From positions 7,382,191-7,446,190 of the forward strand of contig OZ024789.1 in assembly GCA_964017065.1 (NCBI GenBank): a DNA stretch of 64,000 nucleotides, given 5' to 3'. The position numbers and the translations under genes were made by a program. Source of the DNA: Haliclona indistincta. Taxonomy: Eukaryota; Porifera; Demospongiae; Haplosclerida; Chalinidae. Below are positions 49,401 to 64,000 of the stretch, piece by piece. The notes beneath the pieces were generated by a model. That model was not told where the DNA came from. It was given only the letters and a program-made list of their open reading frames with translations, and did no database searches. Position 1 is the stretch's first letter. Each line of letters starts with the position of its first letter.

Positions 49401-51728
49401 CCTTATCCTCGGCCCATGCATAGCCCTCTCTGAGTGACCAGTCCATGCCCATCTCGAGGGCCTCTTCTAGATTCCTGTGAGCAGACAAAAGATGGATGAT
49501 TTCAGGTTAAATATATGTCAAGTTTTACTTAGCAGTCATTGGAATGACTCCCTTTGATCCTACTCCAACTGGGATGTGATCAAACAGTGACTAGAGTGAG
49601 AAAAAAGTGGTTATCAACACGCAAGAAGTCCTGTACACCCATACAAGACTCTCAAGTTACTGCAATTTTAAATATTCTATCACAGTACACATGCAACTTG
49701 TTCAACTGACATGAAACAATTGATATTAGCAAAATACCTTGTTCAAAAAAACAAGAATTTTTTTCACAAACTGGTGGTACCTCAATTCAAATTTGACTAC
49801 TAACCTGTGCTAGTTGTTCTTTCATGGGTTGAACATCTTTCTCGAACAGGTTGGTCCTCAAAAGTCTGACACCGCAGTTAATATCAAACCCCACTCCTCC
49901 TGGTGACACTATCGCTAGCGGATCATCCATATCGAAAGCGGCCATGTTGCCAATAGCAAACCCATAGCCAGAATGAATGTCCGGCAAACCAACTGAATTC
50001 TGGAGAAATCAAGCAAAAGCAACACTGCTATAATAATACGCATAATGTGTAGGAGGCAATGAGATCATGCTTACCATGCGCAGCAACTGAGGGGCCCGAC
50101 ATTAGTGAAATCTCATACGCTGACTGGTAAAATCTCAGTTGAAATCATGAAATCACGGCAGAAATCACCGTATTTTCCCCGTATACTCAGCATTTTTCTG
50201 TATACTAACACTCACGCTTAATTGAATCAGTGAAATCACTCTGAAATCTCGTACGTAAAATCAGCCAGTGTCGGACCCCTTGGCAGTAAACCAACACTTT
50301 ACATCTCAACTACCACATTCCTGGGGATTCTTTACTTATTACAGCGGTTTGAAGAGATCTTGCAACGCCATAGTCAAAGTGGAAGTAACACATTTTCTTA
50401 CGTTGACCAATCAAACACATGCTTCAAATGTCTGATGCAGGCCCATACGTGACCAGCCATGTTTAATTGGTCAACGTAATATTTCCGCGTTGACTGTGGC
50501 GTTGCAAGATCTCTTCAAACTGTTGTAACATGACAGTCAAACATGCTTTACCCCTTTGACCACTGAAAAGTTGTAAAAATACAACCGCTCAGAATATTCA
50601 TGGTAAGTGACCACTTATTAATAATTTATTAAAAACACAAGTTATAATGGTTATTGTACAGGAAATGAGATGCAGGCGGCATTCAAGTATCGTGAAACCA
50701 CCGCCTTTGACGGCATGGAGTCGGAACCTTTATCTTCAAAACTTTCCAGTATCGGAGCTTTGAAGATCAAAGGAGCTGACGAGTGATTCGGAGTAAAGAA
50801 CATTTTTTAAGAGACAGACATGAACTGTGTGGATGATAGTAGTGCCTGTGTGTCTAGCTGAAGGGGCTGAGCGGCTTGCGGGAGGAGGAAGAAGCAAGCG
50901 AGCGCAGACCATTGTTTGTTGCCGGAAAGAGCCAAGCGACCGTGACGCCAACTGAGCCAGGCCATAAAGCATGCTCGCAGTACTGCAGGGCTTGGTAGCA
51001 TTGCCACTGACCTGGTACACAAGGCTGCAGTAACTTTTGTCTATTGGTCAATGGCAAGCATTCTGAAGTTGTAGGAATTACTGCTGGAAAGCTTCTCAGT
51101 CATCTAAATATACCTGGATAGCTGCAGTCAGCAACACAATCCAAAAAAGCTGGGTACAAGACACCTCAAAATTTGCCATACTTCCAGACCACGCCTACAG
51201 TGACACGCCCAACGACGAGCTGACGTGGTCAGGTCGAACGTGTGGGTTAAAGTCACGTACTCCTCCTGAGCTGCCTCAGTGGTGATACATCAATAAAACC
51301 CATGATAAACACCTGATAAACACCCATGATAATTAAAAGCTCATATGCAAATTAATACAGCCCATGGTGCACACTCACGCCCACAATCCCAGGTAAGGCA
51401 GCAACATTTGCAACTTGTTTCACTGCTGGTATAAAGCCTCCAACACCTGTACCAAAATAGAAGTGTCCATGGCTGCATGGGCATGCATTCCAATACCTTT
51501 CATAGCACAATGATGACGCAACTCATCGAACATAAGTTTTTGAAGGTGTTCATTGACATAAAACGTGCCTTCGACCTACAATCAAAAATGAAGTCATTCA
51601 CACGTGTAGTTGTCTGAGCAAGCTCATCATACGTTCATGTTTGGAACAAAACCCTTCTTGATCCGAAACGAGCAACCTGAAGTCTGCTCCAAGTATTTAC
51701 ACTCTTCGGCGAAGGTTCTACCGGCCAT
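46121..51728 (-). CDS. RTCB: RNA-splicing ligase RTCB
   Basis: Fifteen minus-strand exons (51633-51728, 51497-51575, 51379-51446, 49805-49999, 49529-49590, 49318-49474, 48109-48268, 47524-47699, 47178-47366, 46739-46785, 46612-46675, 46499-46527, 46327-46417, 46233-46275, 46121-46185) close to 506 residues; human RTCB has 505. Catalytic and metal motifs are present: [52 protein letters not shown], and [14 protein letters not shown] with the guanylylated His. The enzyme joins 2',3'-cyclic-phosphate and 5'-OH ends of spliced tRNA halves and of XBP1 mRNA, using GTP and Mn. Intron 2 is only 50 bases and exon 12 is a 29-base microexon. Introns hold several MITEs. Confidence 0.97.
46424..46466. repeat. 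(GA)n microsatellite at an RTCB splice acceptor
   Basis: On the RTCB (minus) strand this reads as a CT run directly before the acceptor of exon 13 (exon starts at 46417). A similar (CCTC)n run (47369-47394 in reverse) precedes exon 9. Confidence 0.9.
48553..48597. repeat. Short hairpin in an RTCB intron
   Basis: ATTTCTGCTGCTCA and its inverse TGAGCAGCAGAAAT flank 13 bases. It is intronic with no other signal, probably a remnant foldback. Confidence 0.75.
48959..49103. mobile_element. 145 bp MITE in an RTCB intron
   Basis: Left TACAGGGGATTGCAGGTTCT, TGACC and right inverse GGTCAAGCAACTTGCAATCC, CCTGTA. Arms of about 45 bases include CTGCTAG..CATGC. Flanking TA suggests a TA target site. Confidence 0.8.
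50090..50280. mobile_element. 191 bp MITE in an RTCB intron
   Basis: Ends AGGGGCCCGACA and the inverse TGTCGGACCCCT; the interior has repeated TGAAATC motifs. Short terminal inverted repeats with an AT-rich interior fit a MITE. Confidence 0.7.
50341..50526. mobile_element. 186 bp MITE, same family as 16263-16375
   Basis: Ends ACAGCGGTTTGAAGAGATCT, TGCAACGCCA and the inverse TGGCGTTGCAAGATCTCTTC, AAACTGTTGT. An inner inverted pair ACGTTGACCAAT / ATTGGTCAACGT gives nested hairpins. It lies in the same RTCB intron (50000-51378) as the 50090 element. The rest of that intron (about 50560-51360) has no recognised content. Confidence 0.85.
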
Positions 51729-51987
51729 GGTGCTTCTTAGACTCTTGCCTTGCCAAGTTGTTGCACAACTAACCGTTTATACTCGTATATCCCAAATGCA
51801 ATATCCGTATTCTGTAACCAATTTACAAGACATCCGGACATGTCTCGTGCATGTATAATATCAAACCGTTATTAGTTTCCGGTATTACAGACCCTTTCGT
51901 CTCCTTGGCCTCGAGTGTTTCTTCACGTTCGTCGACGACATTGGTTCCCCTCATCCACTCTTGTCTGCTTACATTGCCAAGCAGCAG
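51729..51987 (+). promoter_or_regulatory. Divergent promoter of RTCB and CaMKI, with a CaMKI 5' non-coding exon
   Basis: RTCB starts at 51728 on the minus strand and the CaMKI transcript runs to the right. CaMKI's first coding exon begins after an acceptor (TCTCTCTAG) at 53571. A matching donor, CAGCAG before GTGAGC, sits at 51987. A 5' untranslated exon therefore probably ends at 51987, with a 1.58 kb intron before the coding region. The transcription start is not determined. Confidence 0.5.
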
Positions 51988-52680
51988 GTGAGCGCTGTTA
52001 ACTACTTGTTTGTGGCAATCATTTCTTGTGTAAGACGATAGTATATAATTTATATACATGATAAGGTCGTTTGCAGTCGGTTTCTAGCTAGCTCGTTCAG
52101 GTAATGTAGAAATAATAGTGTAGTGGGTTTTTAATTCGTTCAAAACAGTTGCTGCTACGCCTACGCCAATCAGTTTACAATATGAAGTTAGATGTTACTG
52201 GTGTGTGATTTTCAGTCTAATAGGCTTGCACTTCTTGTCTAGCATGCACTTCTTGTCTAGCATGCACATATAGCTGTATTGCATTATAATAGGCACAGTA
52301 CAGTTTATATGCCCACAATGCAAATGTACCATCGTTGTTTTCATAATACTGTGTGATTCAGTAGTATGTTTGTGGTTCTGTGCTTTCATTGGTGTCAAAT
52401 CTAACCCGTTCGTGTGTGATCTTCACCATAACAACCCATCTTGGCACCAATGGTAGTAAATAGTGTGTAACAGTGACAATGCTCCCCCCAAGATTCCTGG
52501 TAGAGAGGTACATTATACATTTCCTTGTTGTGTTCAATACAAGTAGTGGTCTTAGTGCTTGAGCAATCATGTGTATCATGTATGTGTATGATTATTTGGC
52601 GGCATAGCTGAGTACATAGCTCGCTTGTCTTACCAACTCACTCACGCAAACATGCAAAGACGTGCATGTGAATGTGCACT

Positions 52681-52746
<66 letters not shown>
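52681..52746. repeat. (AC)n microsatellite
   Basis: About 66 bases of AC repeat with one interruption, inside the proposed first intron of CaMKI. The rest of 51988-53570 shows no exon. Confidence 0.95.
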
Positions 52747-52748
<2 letters not shown>

Positions 52749-53495
52749 CTGTTTGTGATCTCACTCACTTGACTATATCCATCCTCATACAGAATCATTC
52801 TAACCTATACTGTAAGCCAGCTATTTCCTTTCTCATGTGTTGTATGAGCTGTACTATTATGCAAACCCATTGGTAGCTTGCTTAATGTTCTGTGAAGGAA
52901 ATCGTAGTAAATATTTTGCTTAATTTGAGTCTGCAGACAGTCTATTATGAACCCTACCCCTCTCCAAGTGTTGTGTTCAATGTGTAAATTTGTCATTCTT
53001 TCTTGCTAAGGAGTGCTATGATAACCTAAAGTGCCTAATAACAATGCAATCTGTTGCAACAACCATGACGTGTAAACAATTGTTTCTATGGCGATAATTC
53101 AAGTGTAAAGCAAATTGTTGCACTGTGCATCTGTTCATTACCATTGTGTGTACAGCTAAAATTCTTTGCATTACTGTCAGTGTTTAATAGACGGTAACCA
53201 ATAGTATTGCTAGAAACTCTTATGTTAGCTAGATAGGTTTTGTATCACATTCAATTCTGTACTATAACTTTTCATCTGCTTCAAAGATTAGTTTTTTAGC
53301 ACTTAACATGCACATGTGTGTTGGTGTGTTAGTAAACTACAAAGCCCAAGTGCTTCTAATCATTCCATTGTTGTGGGGATGCTCTGCTGTGACTTGGTTA
53401 ATGTTGGTTCTTCTGTTTAGTTTCGGTTTCAATGTTGTCATCACTATGTGCCCATTTTTGTGGTTAGCATGACCTTGATTCTTCTCCCTCCCCCT

Positions 53496-53496
<1 letters not shown>

Positions 53497-53559
<63 letters not shown>

Positions 53560-53570
53560 CCCTCTCTCTA
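53497..53570. repeat. (CT)n tract at the acceptor of CaMKI's first coding exon
   Basis: A CT run with one CACT interruption and a CCATCCCC break runs into the acceptor CTCTAG at 53570-53571, four bases before the start codon at 53576. Confidence 0.9.
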
Positions 53571-53575
53571 GCATT

Positions 53576-57770
<4,195 letters not shown>

Positions 57771-58123
57771 TCTCTGCTCTCCATTAATCACTATACCAAT
57801 TAACTACTAGTGTCAAAATTGCACATTTCAAAAAAATAATGATACATGCACGTCGAGAGATTTAATTTTAATTATTATTAGTAGAGTCAATCTCTTTGCT
57901 TTGTTTTAATTTCTGTTCCAAATTCCTGTTCATAGTATGGACAAAATTTAATTTTTAAAGGTAGTGAATAGTGTTTCTCCAACTCACGTGAGCAATGAGA
58001 CTACGCCTTTCCATGTATAAGCAATGAGACTACGCCCTTTTACCCCCTTCTCTGTATGTTGCGATGCTGTAAGTCAGTCTCCATGAATCAAATGCTATAT
58101 TCTAATGATACAACACATCGCTC

Positions 58124-60990
58124 ATGGCCACGATTGGTGAATGTCCTCCAGCTGAACCAGAGGCTCTGAAACACTCATTCAGCTACTTGGTGAAAAGCAT
58201 TGATACTGTTGCTCTCCTCCCAGTCGCTCTGAGCAAGAACATAATAACAGAGCGTCAAAGATCTGAGTGCTCAAGCGAGTTAGATCCGTACAAAAAAGCA
58301 GACATCTTTCTAGGACACCTGCAGCGAGCAGTAAATGGCGACTATGACAAGTTCCACACTTTTGTGCAAATCCTAAAAGAAACCAACCAAACACAAATTG
58401 CAACTCGTCTTCGTGGTTAGCTATCACGTCATGCTATTGTAAATGCATAACCAATTCCATCTGATAGATGAACTGGCTTATTCGTTCAGGTCTATGCAGT
58501 CATCAGTTTCAAGCAGCACTGAAGAAAGTATGCACTAGAATCAGCCCTGTTCACTTTGTTTGCAACATTACTTCTCTGTTAATTTTTCAGCAGAAAGAGT
58601 TGTTGTTCCTGATGCACTTGTAGAAGAGCTGGCTGATCTTCGCTTTGCTTATGCTAATTTACTATACAGCTATGAAATTGCAATTCAAAAGAGTTCTGAG
58701 GCACAAGAAAAGTTCGTCAAGTTTCTTCCACGACTGTTTCCCAGAGATTTTGAGGGTCAAAGTTTTCAGTACCACTTCAATGTGCTCATTCAGGAAGAGG
58801 TGTCTCTCTTTAATACTCACTACCTGAAACGAATATGTAACATATTTTCTGACGATACAAGGTAAGAATTCTGTTATTGTTACAGGGGCATAGGCAGGAT
58901 TTTTTCAATGGGGCAATAGTACTCACACTGTTTACACGTGGTTAGTAATAGATAAACCAGTAGACATCCTACGGGTGGGTGTAAACATGGAAAGGCAGAT
59001 TAGAATGGAAAGACAGAGGGTAAAAACCTGCCGAATAATTAAATTTTTAGAGGACACATCCTTTGACTTGGTCAGCGTGAGTACTGCTGCATTAGTGATG
59101 TGTTGATAGCACAGCACTAATCTAAGTTCTAACAAGTGCATGCTCACTTACAGAGCCACACCTAGCTTGTTGCATTGATATATTACATGTGTACATTCTG
59201 TGCTGCTACACACAACAGGCTATGATGATAAAGCATTGAGTTCACAAACTCTCTGTCACAGGGAGAGCTTGTGAACTCAACTACTTAGCCTGCACATGAT
59301 GAACCGAGCGCGAGTGACATTTGGGCTCCATAGTGATCTGCAGAGCACAGTCAAATCAGAGTACATTCACGGTTAGGGCATCCTGATTATAGCAATAGCA
59401 GTGAGCTTAGGTTATGATTTATTTTACGATAGTAAGTCTGCATTTCAGCCCAGTAACACAGCGTTTCACGCTTCATTGAGCACTCCACTACCTTTTTTCT
59501 TTATGTGCAATGCTGTACTCAAGCTAAGCAAATCAAATTAAGTGTTTTATTCTCAGTTTGTTGTTCCATTCCACATTTTACACCCACCATTAATGTGTGA
59601 TAAATGCATGATAAAGAGATTCATCTACTGTTGTTCCTGTTACTTAAGCTGGTTGCCTCATTCTCCAGTGCCACTACTAAACAACTCGTAGACAGTTATG
59701 AGCAGCAGCGACAGCAATTTATGGCTAGTACTACTGTCAACCAGTTTAAAAAGATATTTCCAGCATCAGCCACACCGTTGAAAATTTGGACTGGGAAGGT
59801 TCCTGTCAAATTAAAGCTCGACAATAAATGGGGCAGTGATACCATTAAAGATTTGACAGACCTGATCATTAAGTTTGGTGTTCCTGGTAGCCACCTTCAT
59901 CTCTCAAAAGTTGAAGATGGTTGTATTGCATCTATCTTCTTGTGTTCTATTAATAAAGTCGAGGAGTTAAAAATAGCTATTTTTGAAGCAGCTAACTTAC
60001 TTCAATCTTTGAGAGTATTACAAGTATTCATTGGAGAAGATCTCGTGTTGGAATGCTCTCAGCCTCACTCTGCTCGAGGTATAGTGCACATACATGCATC
60101 ATGCATGGCTGAAAGACGTATCATCTGTAACTCAGGATGCAAGTTTATGTATAATATTATTATGTAGGTGATCTTATATCGCAGCCAATGGTGCACTCTC
60201 CTAGTGTTCATCAATCTGCTTTACTGCCAATTCAGTTCAGCTGCCAAGGATTTGGCAGTTCAGTCAAAATTTTAGCTCACGACAGACTAACAGGAGCTAC
60301 AATTCAATACTATAGTGTCAATCAGCTGCCTCCTATGTCAGCAACAGAGCATTCTGCTCCTATACCTCATGCATATGGTCTTAGAAGTGAGTTGATCAAT
60401 GGTGCATGACTGTGTACACTATCTACATCAAACTGTAGGTAGACCTAGAATGCAAAAGGTTTCAACACAAGTAGACACCTCTGGAATCAAAGGTAATATA
60501 AATCGCTCTGTCCTCTTTGCAAATTACTGACTTTTATATTTTCTCACAAAATTAAGACATTCCTGCTTCAGCTCAACTTTGGGAGTTTCTTCTCAAAGTA
60601 TTAAAAAAGCCCAAGTACTCCTACATGGTGAGCTGGGAGAATCAGGCAGAAGGTATTTTCCATTTCCATGATCCATCTGCATTCGCTGCACTCTGGGGAC
60701 GGCATAGAAACAGACCATCAATGACCTATGATAAAGTAGCCCGAGCATTGCGTTACTATTATAAAAGGGACATTCTGGAACAGATCGGTGGCAGACATAC
60801 CTACAAATTCAGCAAGAGATTAAAAAGGCAGTTTATGGGAAATGATGATACAGAACTCACTGTTTCACAGAAAGACGTTGCAGAAATTCCAATACAAACA
60901 CTCCATACTGCCCATTATGGTACTCATCTTCCAGAAGTTGCTGGGTCTTCTTCACATGCTACTCGATCTTCTGCACATTCCTATGATTAA
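58124..60990 (+). CDS. CARD-like / ETS-domain transcription factor
   Basis: Six exons (58124-58415, 58591-58861, 59669-60078, 60168-60386, 60439-60492, 60557-60990) join in frame to 559 residues. Residues about 10-97 resemble a CARD-type death-fold domain (YLVKSIDTVALLPVALSKNI, SELDPYKKADIFLGHL, FVQILKETNQTQIATRL). About 98-187 are helical and unrecognised. About 205-325 are an alpha/beta segment (KIWTGKVPVKLKL..., FIGEDLVLECS). Residues 422-505 are an ETS DNA-binding domain with LWEFLLKVL, W-x-N, FALW-like AALWG, and the recognition helix MTYDKVARALRYYYKR, which binds GGAA/T. No pointed (SAM) domain is present. A nuclear DNA-binding role is secure; the death-fold link to transcription is inference. 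It starts 353 bases after the CaMKI stop. Confidence 0.85.
59236..59280. repeat. 45 bp hairpin in the ETS gene intron
   Basis: TTGAGTTCACAAACTCTC, then a loop, then GGGAGAGCTTGTGAACTCAA. It lies in the 807-base intron 2, otherwise without recognised features. Confidence 0.8.
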
Positions 60991-61167
60991 TGCACTCAAA
61001 AATACAGACGGTCAGTGAGTGCAGTTTTTATTAACAAGTCTGCTTTCTCTTGGGACTCTCAATAAAATTAATTCTACTCCACAGATTATACACAGGTTAT
61101 AACTATCTCAACCCATGATAGTAAAAAATAATATCATTTCATCAAAAACCATGTACACAATATTGTA

Positions 61168-63380
61168 CTATTTCTTTTTGAGTACATATATTTTGTCGTC
61201 CAGCAATAGTCTTATGGGAGGAAAGTGTCTTGGGTTCACGGAGATTCTGCCCATGCCTTGTTCTTTGTGAAGCAACCGATGCGATGAAGAGTAGAGAGAG
61301 AGGTCTTCATCAGAGATGAGCAGGAGGGTATAGTGGAGTAGATCATGTGATCCAGGTGACAGGCCTTCGACTTTTGAGTAGCTGCAGAAAAACAAAAACT
61401 GAGGCATGCACATCACAGACAAAAATACTGGGATTTATAATAAGCATGATTCATAGCAAATCGTGACTCAATGCTAGTTCGATCGCAATCTTTTCCGTTT
61501 CATAGCTTATGTCAAAGGCTCACTGTGAAATACAAACTTTGCAGGCAATCACTGTTATACACTCACGTCCAGTTAGGATTAACTTCACCAAACCTAGATA
61601 CCCCGGTCATGGCCGCTTCAACACCAATATGGACATTAACAGAATCTACAAAAGACAACAACATATTTTCTCACTCCTCGTCTTGCTCACCTAGCTTGGT
61701 CTTCTCTGTGGTATTCACTAGTTTATGAAGAGCAGAGAAGGCGTGACCACCAGGATAATTGTTCATAGAGACATTCAGGAACCCAATAGTGAGGGCACCA
61801 CTAACGATCAGACTACACACAGCGCCAACACACAATATCAGGCGATATCTGGATTTGAACCTATTTCGCCATCTACAGGCAAGAAAAAATGAAGCATAAA
61901 TTGTGCGAGTGAATAAGTGGGTGTGTGTGTGTGTGAGTGAATGAGTGTGTGAGTGAGTGAATGAGTGAGTGAGTGAATGAGTGAGTGAGTGAGTGAGTGA
62001 GTGAGTGAGTGAGTGAGTGAGTGACTTGGTTAAGATATTATTTCATGCATCACTCACATTTGTGCATATCCAGCAGCAGAGGTGGTGTTGAGCATTGGAA
62101 GAGCATAGAATATGAATCTCAATTCCTTGTGAGGGAGAACAGAGTACAGGGCTACAAACCCAATGGCTGGCAGAGCAACAAGCATAGTACGACTGTCATA
62201 ATATAGACCCCATGGTATGAGAAACAGTGGTAGGAGAAGAGCACGTGGAATAGCTGACAGAAAATACCACCAGAATGGAAAGACCAGTGAAAGAGAGTCA
62301 AGGAATAATACCAACAATTCTTGCAGATGCATAAAAATTATACAGACATAATGGATACTCCCCACTGTGAGCTCTTGTTTTCAACGGTATTAAACCAGAG
62401 GACCTCACCCTCAGGCCAAAGCCATCTACCCCAGAACAGAGAGTCAACAGCTATACTCAACCCTGTATAACAGGTGGTTAGCTGTTAGTTGAGCTAGAGG
62501 TCACTCACCTAGCCAGACCACCCCAGCAGGAACTACATTAATGAGGAACGTCCAAACCTTGAGGTGACCTCTCATTAGCTCTATCACTAGAATGAGCCCA
62601 AAGAGAATGACCAACTCGAACCTGAATATGATAATGGCTGCACCCGACAGCCAGACAAACATGGAGTATTGATGCAGCAACCAGCACCTAAGAGCAACAA
62701 GAGCTATAGAGATAAAGACTCAAACACAATGGTAGCTAGAAGGCACTACACCTCACCCAGCGCTAGAGCAAATGTGTTTGGTAGCGGACGAGATGCATAG
62801 AAAAGCAGGTGAAACTGACATATTGTGATGAAATAGAAAAATTTAGCAGTGAGTGAACCGAGAGTGCGATGGAGAGCTCTGGAGTACGCCATGAGAGAGC
62901 AGCAGACAGCTAGACCAAGAACGATACGAACTAAAAGCAAAACAAAAACTGAGTAAAATTCAACCAAAGAAACATTGCTACCAACATGCACTTCAGTGCA
63001 ATCTTAATGTGAACTAGGTTGTATAATGCATTTACCAATGTATTGAGCAACCATTTTATTGAAACCAAGCTTCAGTGACGCCCACACAAAAGGAGAGGAT
63101 GGGATAGCAATGAGCAGAGGACCAATGAATGTTCTCGGTACTACACCAGTAAACTCATGATGGTCATACTGGAGAGAAAAATCAAAATTACTGGTTGCAT
63201 GCAAGCATGCAGAGGTATTGCAGGCACCTGACTGAGATTTTCACGACAAAATAGGATGTCGTGGAGAGCTTGCAGATTAAAGCTTTCCTCAACCTTTGTG
63301 TACGGACAGAGAAGTACGTAACAAACACACACCGCGCACATGAGAGCCTCGAGCAGCACTCGTACTCGGTCTGCCGCCAT
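61168..63380 (-). CDS. ALG12: ALG12 mannosyltransferase (dolichyl-P-Man: Man7GlcNAc2-PP-dolichol alpha-1,6)
   Basis: Nine minus-strand exons: 63228-63380, 63036-63168, 62750-62930, 62509-62687, 62359-62462, about 62284-62058, 61691-61872, 61567-61645, 61168-61381. They give about 484 residues (human 488). Family motifs are [16 protein letters not shown] with the catalytic acidic pair, [47 protein letters not shown], and [14 protein letters not shown]. There are many transmembrane helices. The enzyme adds the eighth mannose to the lipid-linked oligosaccharide in the ER lumen. The acceptor of exon 6 cannot be placed with a normal AG; the donor GTATCC and a TTCCTTGAC branch motif suggest a minor-class (U12) intron. 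The 3' end converges with the ETS gene, 177 bases between stops. Confidence 0.94.
61919..62023. repeat. (GAGT)n microsatellite in an ALG12 intron
   Basis: About 105 bases of GTGA/GAGT repeat with a GT-rich left edge, in the intron before exon 7. Confidence 0.95.
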
Positions 63381-63427
63381 CTTTATATAGAAGGCGGAGT
63401 TCTAGGCGGAGCATAGTGGATAAAGAA
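63381..63427. promoter_or_regulatory. 47 bp divergent promoter core between ALG12 and LYRM7
   Basis: Only 47 bases separate the two start codons, so at least part of each promoter or 5' untranslated region must overlap the other gene or this short block. It includes TTTATATAGAAGG, a TATA-like element on the plus strand at 63382-63394, and two GGCGGAG motifs. Confidence 0.5.
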
Positions 63428-63993
63428 ATGAAACGTGAGGTCTGCTTCAGCTCGCAGTTTACTGATTACTTGTCTCTCTCTCACTCTGGTTTGTGCAGGT
63501 ATTAAGAGTCTTAAGAGTATTGCACAGAACGTGCAGAAACTTGTTTCAGAACGATCATGAAGCATTGAATGGTGAGAATAACTTACACCTTGAAGTTCTG
63601 CAACAATGTAAAGAGTTATAGCTGAATTCTTCAGCTGCAAGGCTCAAGATACGTGAAGAGTTTATGAAATACCAGTCAGTCACTGATGCTGAAGAGCTAT
63701 CTAAGGTACTAGTGTAGTATTTGACATGAGTGTGACGTACGTTACATAATGCACTCTTGCAGCTTGTGACTCAGGCGCATGAAGCTGAAGAGTACATGAG
63801 GACTCATGTAGTACAAGCAACTCTCACACCAAACAACGCTTATCGTAAGCCCCTACACCTGACCAACGATATCTGTGTGCTATGATCCATGTCTATTACA
63901 GGTCTAAAAATCACCAAAGATACCTACTTACCAGATAATGCTTCACTACCAGAACACCTCAAAAAACAAAAGTCGTCAACACCAAACAACTGA
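63428..63993 (+). CDS. LYRM7: LYR-motif mitochondrial assembly factor (LYRM7/MZM1)
   Basis: Five exons (63428-63439, 63499-63571, 63635-63705, 63763-63844, 63902-63993) give 109 residues; human LYRM7 has 104. VLRVLRVLHRTCRNLF replaces the strict LYR motif, as in LYRM7 (LHRT). ARLKIREEF, AEELSKLV and EEYMRTHVVQ follow the family pattern. LYRM7 is a mitochondrial-matrix chaperone that holds the Rieske iron-sulfur protein before its insertion into complex III. The first exon is only 12 bases (MKRE), so the start depends on the splice at 63439 before GTCTGC. The gene ends inside the window. Divergent from ALG12. Confidence 0.88.
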
Positions 63994-64000
63994 TCACTTT

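Noticed and set aside
50736..51057. Overlapping minus-strand frames of 67-94 codons in an RTCB intron
   Set aside because: No motif, no splice partners, and overlapping frames with no coding signature.
58494..58531. Extra exon between exons 1 and 2 of the ETS gene
   Set aside because: Including it breaks phase with exon 2; direct joining of 58415 to 58591 is in frame.

Overview
This 64 kb window is animal nuclear DNA. It is intron-rich, AT-rich and compact, with many introns of 45-120 bases and genes often 50-350 bases apart. The gene set (CDK20, MANF, MTMR14, RTCB, CaMKI, ALG12, LYRM7, an SUV39H-type methyltransferase) is metazoan. Death-fold multidomain proteins, a GABA-B-like receptor, DUF6589 genes and abundant foldback MITEs suggest a demosponge, most likely an Amphimedon-like species. 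The species is an inference; the animal origin is not. Exon models were built by hand from GT/AG sites and reading-frame continuity. Nearly every multi-exon model below closes in frame from ATG to stop.

Layout. 1-1204: 3' end of a frameshifted hAT transposon. 1205-5735: repeats and a decayed DUF6589-domain gene. 5736-7440: repeats, including a 398 bp foldback element. 7440-13290: a tandem duplication array with two intact omega-type glutathione S-transferase genes (minus strand), two truncated copies of the same gene, and fragments of the first exon of the neighbouring MTMR14. 13150-18278: MTMR14 (+). 18783-19595: intronless tail-anchored UBC12-like E2 (-). 20190-20405: tRNA-derived SINE. 21035-22826: CDK20 (+), with a tRNA-Gln in an intron and a second tRNA-Gln just downstream in the opposite orientation. 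23115-24339: MANF (+). 25622-31617: a kelch / Roc-like GTPase / COR-like / death-domain protein (+). 33029-37456: class C (GABA-B-like) GPCR (-). 38230-45995: SUV39H-type histone H3K9 methyltransferase (-), with a secreted fibrinogen-related gene (42307-43215, +) nested in one intron. 46121-51728: RTCB tRNA ligase (-), head-to-head with CaMKI (53576-57770, +). 58124-60990: a CARD-like / ETS-domain protein (+). 61168-63380: ALG12 (-), divergent from LYRM7 (63428-63993, +) with only 47 bases between start codons.

The most novel items are two signalling architectures about 27 kb apart. One joins an N-terminal CARD-like domain to a C-terminal ETS DNA-binding domain in a single frame. The other joins kelch repeats, a Roc-like GTPase, a COR-like region and a death domain. 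A UBC12-like E2 with a C-terminal membrane anchor is also unusual. Together they suggest death-fold signalling wired to transcription, but that is inference from sequence only. Much of the non-coding sequence is foldback elements (at least ten), microsatellites lying at splice acceptors, and short dispersed repeats.
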